NCBI GenBank assembly: GCA_034437215.1
Contig: DAOTVC010000076.1
Location: 1-64,000 of the forward strand
DNA length: 64,000 nucleotides
From: DAOTVC01 sp034437215
GTDB lineage: Bacteria > Chloroflexota > Anaerolineae > B4-G1 > SLSP01
Direction of reading: 5' to 3'
Shown here: piece by piece, positions 57,757 to 64,000 of the stretch
Layout of the letters: every line of letters begins with the position of its first letter
Position numbering within the stretch: the stretch's first letter is position 1
Made by a program: the position numbers and the translations under genes
The notes under the pieces: model-generated
The model's input: the letters and a program-made list of their open reading frames with translations, nothing else
Databases searched by the model: none
Told to the model about the DNA's origin: nothing

Positions 57757-58344
57757 GTGTACGGAAAACCCAGCGGTGGTTGGATTGAGGTGATCTGTGG
57801 GAGCATGTTCAGCGGCAAGACGGAGGAGCTCCTCCGTCGTCTCCGCCGCGCCCAGATCGCCCGGCTGAAGGTGCAGGTCTTCAAGCCTGCGATGGATAAG
57901 CGCTACAGTGAAGAGGCCATCGCCTCCCACAACGGCCTCCAGCAGAGGGCCAGCCCCGTCAAGGACCCCGCCGAGCTGCGTGCCCGGCTGCTCTCCGATA
58001 CCGAGGTGGTGGCTATCGATGAGATTCAGTTCTTCCCGCAAGAGATTGTGTCGCTCTGCGACGAGTTGGCCCACGAGGGCAAACGTGTGATTATCGCCGG
58101 ATTGGATATGGACTTTCGGGGGGAGCCCTTCGGTCCGATGCCCGGACTGCTGGCAATCGCCGAGCGGGTGGACAAGCTGCAAGCCATCTGTGTCGTCTGC
58201 GGCGGGCCTGCCAGCCACTCCCAACGTCTTATCGACGGTCAACCCGCCTGCTACGAGGATCCGGTGGTCCTGGTGGGGGCCAGTGAGGTCTACGAGGCGC
58301 GCTGCCGGGGCTGCCACGAGATTCCCCGCCGTGATAGAGATTGA
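57757..58344 (+). CDS. tdk: Thymidine kinase
   Basis: 195 residues from GTG 57757; a weak AAAGGTAGGG precedes it. P-loop [11 protein letters not shown], Walker B-like [10 protein letters not shown] with the catalytic Glu, lasso region [14 protein letters not shown], and a zinc site of CVVC and CRGC. It phosphorylates thymidine with ATP in salvage. Type II (human TK1-like). It is followed nine bases later by an hpt gene. Confidence 0.96.
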   Translation: MYGKPSGGWIEVICGSMFSGKTEELLRRLRRAQIARLKVQVFKPAMDKRYSEEAIASHNGLQQRASPVKDPAELRARLLSDTEVVAIDEIQFFPQEIVSLCDELAHEGKRVIIAGLDMDFRGEPFGPMPGLLAIAERVDKLQAICVVCGGPASHSQRLIDGQPACYEDPVVLVGASEVYEARCRGCHEIPRRDRD

Positions 58345-58353
58345 GGAGGTACC

Positions 58354-58914
58354 ATGACGCTCGCGCTGCCTGATTCCATTCAGAGGGTGCTGTTGGATGA
58401 GGAGACCATTCAGGGACGTGTTCAGGAGCTCGCCGACGAGATCAGCGCCGACTATGCCGGTATCCACAACGAGGACTTCATCCTCGTCGGCGTCTTGAAG
58501 GGCAGCTTCATCTTCCTCTCCGATCTGGCCCGCCGGCTCACGGTGCCCCACAGGGTCGACTTCATCGCCCTCTCCAGCTACCAGGAGAAGGCGGAGGCCA
58601 CGGGTGAGGTGCGCCTCATCATGGATACCCGCGCCGATATCGCCCGACGCCACGTCCTGGTCGTCGAGGACATCCTCGACACCGGTTACACCCTCAACTA
58701 TCTGGAGCGCCTCTTCGGCGCCCGCCAACCCGCCTCCCTGCGCTCCTGCGTGCTGCTGAGCAAGCCCGAACGCCGGAAGGTCGACGTTCAGGTGGACTAC
58801 CTGGGCTTCGAGATTCCCGACGTCTGGGTGGTGGGCTACGGCCTGGACTTCGCCGATCGTTTCCGCACCCTGCCCTATATCGCAGCCCTCAAACAACGCG
58901 TTTACGAAAAGTAA
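58354..58914 (+). CDS. hpt: Hypoxanthine phosphoribosyltransferase, paralogue 1
   Basis: 186 residues. Type I PRTase: GVLKGSFIF, the PRPP loop VLVVEDILDTGYTL, and FEIPDVWVVGYGLDF. The enzyme salvages hypoxanthine or guanine with PRPP. GAGGAGG-type site (GAGGAGGTACC) before the ATG. A second paralogue is encoded 358 bases downstream. Together with tdk it forms a salvage operon. Confidence 0.95.
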   Translation: MTLALPDSIQRVLLDEETIQGRVQELADEISADYAGIHNEDFILVGVLKGSFIFLSDLARRLTVPHRVDFIALSSYQEKAEATGEVRLIMDTRADIARRHVLVVEDILDTGYTLNYLERLFGARQPASLRSCVLLSKPERRKVDVQVDYLGFEIPDVWVVGYGLDFADRFRTLPYIAALKQRVYEK

Positions 58915-59272
58915 GCGCGCGTATAAAGAATAGCTTCCCGCGCGATGGCGAGGTGGCTTATTCAGGGACGCTTAGGAACGCGAATTAAACAACTCGAGCA
59001 AAAGCAAACTGAAAGCGCTCCCGAAAGTCACCTATAATGCCCAAGTTATTTCGCTTTCAGTCCTTACCTCATTGAAACTGGCGAGCCTCAAACGGGTGTG
59101 GGAGGCTTCTGCCTTACGACTGCGATTGGGCCATCGGGAAAGCGCTTCTTTACAGACCCTAACTCCACCCAGCGTGATCCTGCTTCGTTGCCCCTAGGCT
59201 GTCCTCGGATAGAATAGGGGAACAACGTTGTATTCACAGTAGACTCACTATGATCCTCTTAGGAGCGCTTAT
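58915..59272. other. Intergenic region between hpt paralogues
   Basis: 358 bases, no ORF of note. At 59013-59098 it shares the order AAGCGCTC, GAAAGT, TATAAT and GCGAGCCTCAAACG with the noncoding region upstream of the usp gene at 47469-47561. The GCGAGCCTC box is followed by GGGAGGCTT, which can pair with it. It may hold the promoter of the second hpt or a small RNA. Confidence 0.5.
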
Positions 59273-59845
59273 ATGTCCATGTACGATGACATCGAAAAGG
59301 TTTTGATCTCCAAGGAGGAGATCGACGAACGGATCGCTTCCCTGGCGCAGGAGATGAATGATCTCTACACGGATGAGGATGTGCCTCTGCTGGTCTGCAT
59401 CCTCAAGGGCGCCTTCATGTTCCTCGCCGATCTGGTCCGTCACCTCGACTTCCGCCACGAGGTCGACTTCATGGAGATCTCCAGCTACGGGATGTCGACG
59501 AAGAGCAGCGGTATCGTGCGCATCCTGCTCGACCTGGCTTCGAGCATTGAGGGACGCCACGTCGTCATCGTCGAGGACATCGTCGATACGGGCCACACGC
59601 TCAACTACATCCTGCGCAACCTCAGCACCCGCAACCCTGCCACCCTTCGCGTCTGCACCCTGCTCAACAAACCCAGCCGCCGGGAGATCGAGGTACCCGT
59701 GGACTTCGAGGGCTTCGAGGTCCCCAACGAGTTCGTTATGGGCTACGGGCTTGACTACGCGGAGCAGTACCGCAACATCCCCTTCATCGGCGTCCTCAAA
59801 CCCCACGTCTACGCCGAGGTCACGGGGGGACAGGGGGAGGAGTAA
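59273..59845 (+). CDS. hpt: Hypoxanthine phosphoribosyltransferase, paralogue 2
   Basis: 190 residues, TAGGAG seven bases before the ATG. PRPP loop VVIVEDIVDTGHTL, CILKGAFMF and FEVPNEFVMGYGLDYAEQYRN. The sequence is closer to standard bacterial Hpt (HEVDFMEISSYGMSTKSSG) than paralogue 1, which lacks that stretch. Two copies may differ in specificity (hypoxanthine or guanine against xanthine). A stem-loop lies just after its stop. Confidence 0.95.
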   Translation: MSMYDDIEKVLISKEEIDERIASLAQEMNDLYTDEDVPLLVCILKGAFMFLADLVRHLDFRHEVDFMEISSYGMSTKSSGIVRILLDLASSIEGRHVVIVEDIVDTGHTLNYILRNLSTRNPATLRVCTLLNKPSRREIEVPVDFEGFEVPNEFVMGYGLDYAEQYRNIPFIGVLKPHVYAEVTGGQGEE

Positions 59846-59849
59846 CGCA

Positions 59850-59887
59850 TGCCCGGGTGATTCGTGATCTCACGTTTCACCCGGGCA
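59850..59887 (+). terminator. Stem-loop after second hpt gene
   Basis: TGCCCGGGTGA (59850-59860) pairs exactly with TCACCCGGGCA (59877-59887), and an inner CGTGA-TC-TCACG makes it longer. The following tail CTATTCTTGACTT has only a partial T-run, so termination is likely but not certain. Confidence 0.7.
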
Positions 59888-59970
59888 CTATTCTTGACTT
59901 CCCTGAAAGAAGGGGGATAAACCACAAAGGACGCAGAGGTCGCAAAGAAAACTTAATATTTCTGAAGAGG

Positions 59971-60071
59971 GCACGGAGATTTTTTTAAATTGGACTTCAT
60001 AAAATCAGGCAAAAGAGCGCTTTTTATAAAGATATTTCACTATCTCCTTGGTTTTCTCAGTGTTCTCCGTG
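59971..60071 (-). repeat. MITE-like dispersed repeat, copy B
   Basis: 101 bases, CACGGAGA...TCTCCGTG, the inverted counterpart of the repeat at 2777-2875. It lies between hpt and purA. At 59928-59945, just outside, is the 18-bp segment that recurs inverted at 28821-28838. Confidence 0.75.
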
Positions 60072-60129
60072 TTGGAAGGAGTTTTTTCAGGGCAGTCATT
60101 CTTGAGTCGGGATCGAAAGGAGGCAGATC

Positions 60130-61398
60130 ATGACGGTCACAGCTGTTGTCGGCGCTCAGTGGGGGGACGAGGGCAAGGGGCGGATCATCGACTACCTGGC
60201 CCAGGACGCGGAGATGGTCATGCGCTTCCAGGGAGGCGATAACGCCGGGCACACCGTCATCAACGCCTTCGGGAAGTTCGCCCTGCACCTCGTACCCTCG
60301 GGTATCTTCAACCCCGAGACCCTCTGTCTGGTGGGGCCGGGGACCGTGGTCAACGTGGAGACCCTGCTCTCCGAGCTCGATGCGTTGGAGGCGGCGGGGG
60401 TGATCACCCGGAATCTCCTCGTGGACGAGCGCGCCCACCTCATCTTCCCCTTCCACCGCCTGCTCGACGGCGCCGAGGAGCGCGCGCGCCAGGAGGGGTG
60501 GGCGGTCGGCACGACGAAGCGGGGGATCGGCCCCACCTACGCCGACAAGGCGGCCCGGGAGGGCATCCGCGTGGGTGAGCTCCTCGATCCCGTCTGGCTG
60601 CGGGAGCGGCTGGAGATGTTGGTGCCGCGCAAGAACCGCACGTTGGGCTTCTTCGATCTGCCCACCGTCTCCGTCGAGGAGATGCTGAGCCTCTGCGAGG
60701 CCTGGAGGGAGCAGCTGGGCGAGCGCATCGTCGATACCCTTCCCCTGGTGCGGGGGGCCGTGCGCGAGGGACGCCGGGTGCTCCTCGAGGGGCAGCTGGG
60801 TGTCATGCGCGGTCTCGATTGGGGCATCTACCCCTTCGTCACCTCCTCCTCACCCACGGCCGGCGGCGCCTGCGTGGGGGCCGGCATTCCGCCCCGCGCC
60901 ATTGATGAGGTGCTGGGCATCACCAAGGTCTACGCCACCTCCGTGGGCGGCGGTCCCTTCCCCACCGAGCTGGAGGGCGAGACCGCCGAGCGGCTGCGGG
61001 AGATCGGCGGCGAGTACGGCGCGACGACGGGCCGGCCCCGCCGCTGCGGCTGGCTCGACGGCGTGGCGCTGGGGTACGCCGGCTGGCTGAACGGCTTCAC
61101 GGGCATCGCCGTGACCAAGCTGGACGTTCTCGATACCTTCGAGGAGCTCCAGATCTGTACCGGCTACCGGCTGGGCGACGACATGCTCGATTATGTGCCC
61201 ACGACACGGGTGCAGGAACAGGTGGAGCCCGTCTACGAGAGCTGGCCCGGCTGGCAGGTGGATACCACGGGCGTCCGCCGCTGGAGCGATCTGCCTGCCG
61301 CCGCCCAGCACTACCTCCGTCGGGTGGAGGAGCTGGCGCAGGCGCCCATCCGCTACGTCTCCGTCGGTCCCGAGCGGGATCAGATCATCGTCCTCTGA
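60130..61398 (+). CDS. purA: Adenylosuccinate synthetase
   Basis: 422 residues, GGAGG eight bases before the ATG. First committed step of AMP synthesis from IMP (GTP and aspartate). Landmarks: [17 protein letters not shown] (catalytic Asp and GTP loop), [10 protein letters not shown] with the catalytic His, [37 protein letters not shown] stretch, and [11 protein letters not shown]. Near the usual length. purB begins 20 bases after the stop, so both form one unit for IMP to AMP. Confidence 0.96.
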   Translation: MTVTAVVGAQWGDEGKGRIIDYLAQDAEMVMRFQGGDNAGHTVINAFGKFALHLVPSGIFNPETLCLVGPGTVVNVETLLSELDALEAAGVITRNLLVDERAHLIFPFHRLLDGAEERARQEGWAVGTTKRGIGPTYADKAAREGIRVGELLDPVWLRERLEMLVPRKNRTLGFFDLPTVSVEEMLSLCEAWREQLGERIVDTLPLVRGAVREGRRVLLEGQLGVMRGLDWGIYPFVTSSSPTAGGACVGAGIPPRAIDEVLGITKVYATSVGGGPFPTELEGETAERLREIGGEYGATTGRPRRCGWLDGVALGYAGWLNGFTGIAVTKLDVLDTFEELQICTGYRLGDDMLDYVPTTRVQEQVEPVYESWPGWQVDTTGVRRWSDLPAAAQHYLRRVEELAQAPIRYVSVGPERDQIIVL

Positions 61399-61417
61399 CG
61401 CCCGGAGAACCTGAAGG

Positions 61418-62833
61418 ATGGAGACCGAGTTCACTTACGAGACCTACCTCTCGCCCTTCACCTGGCGCTACGGCAGCGAGGCCATGCGCCGGCTCTGGTC
61501 GGAGGCCCACCGCCGGCGGCTCTGGCGCCGGGTCTGGGTGGCCCTGGCGGCGGTACAGCAGGAGGTGGGCCTGGTCACCGAGGAGCAGCTGGAGGATCTC
61601 CGCGCTCACGCCGACGAGGTTGACCTGGCCCGCGCCGCCGCGCTCGAAGCCGAGATCCACCACGATCTGATGGCCGAGGTGCGCGCCTACGCCGAGCAGT
61701 GCCCTGTGGGTGGGGGGATCATCCACCTGGGGGCCACCAGCATGGACGTCAAGGACAACGTGGAGGTCCTGCGCATCCGCCAGGGGCTCGCTCTCCTCCT
61801 CGAGGGGCTGGCCCCCCTGCTGACCCTGCTGGCGACGCTCATCGAAGCCCGCGCCGACCAGGCCACCATGGCCTTCACCCACCTCCAGCCCGCCGAGCCC
61901 ACCACGGTGGGCTACCGGTTGGCCCAGTACGGGCAGGATCTGTTGGCGGATCACGAGACGCTGCGCCGGGTGCGGGGTGCCCTGCGGGGCAAGGGGATCA
62001 AGGGGGCGGTGGGGACCTCGGCTTCCTACGCCGTGCTCCTGGCGGGGACGGAGCTCTCCCCCCGGGAGCTGGAGGCGCGGGTGATGGCCCGCCTGGACCT
62101 GGAGCCCTTTCCCGTCGCCACCCAGACCTACCCCCGCAAGCAGGACTGGGAGGTACTCAACGCTTTGGCAGGCTTGGCGGGCTCCCTCTACAAGTTCGCC
62201 TTCGACCTGCGCCTGCTTCAGTCGCCGCCCATCGGAGAGTGGAGCGAGCCCTTCGGGAGCCGGCAGGTGGGCTCGTCGGCGATGCCCTTCAAGCGCAATC
62301 CCGTGCTCTCGGAGACGCTCGACTCCCTCGCCCGCTACGTGGCGGCGCTTCCCCGTGTGGCCTGGGATAACGCCGCCCACTCCCTCCTCGAGCGCACCCT
62401 CGATGACTCCGCCAACCGTCGCGTCGTCCTCCCCTCCGCCTTCCTGGCGGTGGACGAGCTGCTGCACCGCGCCCGGCGCATCCTCTCCGGCCTGCGCATC
62501 GACGACCGGGCCGTCGCCCGCAACCTCGAGGCCTACGGGGTCTTTGCGGCGCTGGAGCGGCTGCTCATGGAGCTGGTGCGCGCGGGCGCCGACCGCCAGG
62601 CGATGCACGAGGCGCTCCGCGAGCACGCGCTGAGGGCGTGGGCGGCGGTGCAGGCGGGGCGGGAGAACCCGCTGCCGCGTCTGCTCAGCGGGGACGAGTG
62701 CCTGCGCCGTTACCTGGAACCCGAGAGGATTCGGGCGTTGCTGCACGCGGGGGACTACGTGGGGGATGCGCCGGGGCGTGCCCGCGAGCTGGCGGAGGCG
62801 CTCCGCTCGGCTGTGGACTCGTCCGCCCGGTAG
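61418..62833 (+). CDS. purB: Adenylosuccinate lyase
   Basis: 471 residues. Cleaves adenylosuccinate and SAICAR, in the fumarase/aspartase superfamily. Key: the signature GSSAMPFKRNP, HLGATSMDVKDN, AFTHLQPAEPTTVGYRLAQYG and the catalytic stretch. Its last 79 bases overlap, tail to tail, the end of nadB on the other strand. Length fits PurB with a slightly long C-terminus. Confidence 0.95.
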   Translation: METEFTYETYLSPFTWRYGSEAMRRLWSEAHRRRLWRRVWVALAAVQQEVGLVTEEQLEDLRAHADEVDLARAAALEAEIHHDLMAEVRAYAEQCPVGGGIIHLGATSMDVKDNVEVLRIRQGLALLLEGLAPLLTLLATLIEARADQATMAFTHLQPAEPTTVGYRLAQYGQDLLADHETLRRVRGALRGKGIKGAVGTSASYAVLLAGTELSPRELEARVMARLDLEPFPVATQTYPRKQDWEVLNALAGLAGSLYKFAFDLRLLQSPPIGEWSEPFGSRQVGSSAMPFKRNPVLSETLDSLARYVAALPRVAWDNAAHSLLERTLDDSANRRVVLPSAFLAVDELLHRARRILSGLRIDDRAVARNLEAYGVFAALERLLMELVRAGADRQAMHEALREHALRAWAAVQAGRENPLPRLLSGDECLRRYLEPERIRALLHAGDYVGDAPGRARELAEALRSAVDSSAR

Positions 62834-64000
62834 TGAGCGCCTCGCGACTTGGGGTTTGCCAGCGCGGCCCGGGCGACGAGCTGGGCCGCCTCCACCATGT
62901 TCCGCAGGGCGATGAGATCGTCGTCGAGGCGGGCGCCGGCGTAGAACTCGCCGACGCTCGCCCCCAGCTGCTCCAGCTCCCGCACCGCCCGGCGCAGACC
63001 CTTCTCGGTGCGTGCGAGGCCCACGTAGAGCCACATGATCTCCTGGAGGCTCCGGATGTCCCGCTGCACCCGTTCCGGATCGGCTCGCCGGTCCTGCGCG
63101 GTCCAGGGCAGGAGGGCGGCGGCGGGGGGCGGCTCCGTCAGGGGCCGGGTTGCGATATCCTCGGCAGCCCGGTAGCCCCAGAGCAGCCCCTCCAGCAGCG
63201 AGGTGCTCGCCAGACGGTTGGCTCCATGGACGCCCGTGCAGCTCACCTCTCCCACGGCGTAGAGCCCCTCGAGCCCCGTGCGTCCCCGGTCGTCCACCCG
63301 CACCCCACCACAGAAGTAGTGGGCCGCGGGCACTACGGGGATGGGCTCCTGGGTAGGATCGATCCCCACCCGCCGGCACATCCCCACGATGTTGGGGAAG
63401 CGTCTGCGAATGCGCTCGGCGGGCATCGCCGAGGCCAGATCGAGGAGCACGTGGGGGTAGCCGTGCTCTGCCATCTCCTGGTGAATGGCGCGCGCCACCA
63501 CGTCCCTGGGGGCCAGATCCTGCCACTCGGGGGCGTGGCTCTCCATGAAGTGGCGTCCGTCGGGGGTGTAGAGGCGGGCGCCCTCCCCCCGCACCGCTTC
63601 GGAGATGAGGAAGTTGTAGCCTCCTTCGGGTGCCAGGGTCGTGGGGTGGAACTGGACGTACTCGGCGTTGACGATGCGGGCCCCCGCCCGGTGGGCCAGC
63701 GCCACGCCGTCGCCGCGCGCCCCCTTGGGGTTGCTGCTGTGGAGGTAGACGTTGCTCAAGCCACCTGCTGCGAGCACCGTCACCGGGGCGCGGAGGGGGA
63801 CGACCTCCCCGCGCTCCCGGTCGAGGACGTAGGCCCCGTAGGCGGTGACGGGGCGGTAGACGCTCAGGGGATCGACGAGGTGGCGGTCCGAGGTGATGAT
63901 CTCGACCGCCGTCGCGCTGGTGTGGAGGGTGACGTTGGGCAGCGCCTCCAGGCGTTCGATGAGGGCCTTCTCGATGGCCCTGCCCGTCGCGTCCTGAACG
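62755..64000 (-). CDS. nadB: L-aspartate oxidase, 5' end beyond window
   Basis: The 415 C-terminal residues; the N-terminal FAD-binding part lies to the right. Fumarate-reductase-like flavoenzyme that makes iminoaspartate for NAD synthesis. Motifs seen: LAAGGLSNVYLHSSNPKGA, VQFHPTTL, RGEGARL, RDVVARAIHQEM, AAHYFCGGVRVDDRG, GEVSCTGVHGANRLASTSL and the C-terminal helical domain. It ends with a Ser/Ala/Arg-rich tail that lies within the purB overlap. Partial, so the start is unknown. Confidence 0.95.
   Translation of the reverse strand, partial: VQDATGRAIEKALIERLEALPNVTLHTSATAVEIITSDRHLVDPLSVYRPVTAYGAYVLDRERGEVVPLRAPVTVLAAGGLSNVYLHSSNPKGARGDGVALAHRAGARIVNAEYVQFHPTTLAPEGGYNFLISEAVRGEGARLYTPDGRHFMESHAPEWQDLAPRDVVARAIHQEMAEHGYPHVLLDLASAMPAERIRRRFPNIVGMCRRVGIDPTQEPIPVVPAAHYFCGGVRVDDRGRTGLEGLYAVGEVSCTGVHGANRLASTSLLEGLLWGYRAAEDIATRPLTEPPPAAALLPWTAQDRRADPERVQRDIRSLQEIMWLYVGLARTEKGLRRAVRELEQLGASVGEFYAGARLDDDLIALRNMVEAAQLVARAALANPKSRGAHYRADESTAERSASASSRARPGASPT

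Noticed and set aside
57736..58896. 386-codon minus-strand frame opposite tdk and hpt
   Set aside because: Shadow; tdk and hpt have full motif sets.

Overview
The window is a GC-rich, densely packed bacterial chromosome segment that most resembles a Chloroflexota (Anaerolineae-like) genome. The evidence is the mix of very large PAS/GAF histidine kinases, stacked roadblock/LC7 proteins with an MglA-type GTPase, secreted proteins ending in an LPLIMRN-type tail, an archaeal-type phosphoglycerate mutase, a cyclic beta-glucan synthase and many short palindromic repeats. The taxonomic call is inference; there is no rRNA or tRNA gene in the window.

Layout. 1-2638: 5' part of a huge secreted repeat protein (minus strand, runs off the left edge). 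2933-19376: a minus-strand signalling island. In transcription order it has a 1,874-residue PAS/GAF histidine kinase, an OmpR-type regulator, a receiver-roadblock protein, a roadblock protein, an MglA-like GTPase, a roadblock protein, a DUF4388-roadblock protein, a small cysteine-containing protein, an amidoligase-like enzyme and a class II glutamine amidotransferase, followed by a separate receiver-PAS kinase. 19698-25095: a cobalamin-riboswitch operon with two surface-anchored proteins that match the two halves of animal transcobalamin/intrinsic factor, plus an ECF transporter (S, T and fused A-A subunits). 25415-28684 (plus strand): Fur-family regulator and zinc ABC importer, with Fur-type palindromes. 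29091-29516: a NYN/PIN-like ribonuclease gene broken by a 117-bp palindromic insertion. 29552-36692: an atypical response regulator, two secreted or lipid-anchored proteins, PolX and a membrane molybdopterin oxidoreductase. 36758-47433: universal stress protein, cyclic beta-1,2-glucan synthase and PRPP synthetase, tightly coupled. 47681-52711: small lipoprotein, phosphoglycerate mutase and a sugar ABC importer without its own ATPase. 52899-56203: cytochrome c lipoprotein, SDR, a small redox/PAS operon (ferredoxin, PAS, 79-residue protein, flavin split-barrel protein) and a stand-alone receiver. 56482-64000: housekeeping genes on the plus strand, rplU-rpmA-rpmE (L31 carries an extra RNA-polymerase alpha-CTD-like domain), tdk, two hpt paralogues, purA and purB, meeting a convergent nadB that runs off the right edge.

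Together the genes suggest an environmental, sensory-rich organism that scavenges B12, zinc and sugars, and builds large surface proteins and a cyclic glucan. Nucleotide salvage and synthesis genes (tdk, hpt x2, purA, purB, and prs elsewhere) cluster at the right end.

The intergenic spaces hold a recurrent class of long-stem, short-loop palindromes and a roughly 100-bp MITE-like repeat present at both ends of the window in opposite orientation. The most unusual items are the riboswitch-controlled split transcobalamin-like/ECF system, the GTPase-roadblock-amidoligase island, the L31-alphaCTD fusion and the gene interrupted by a palindromic element.
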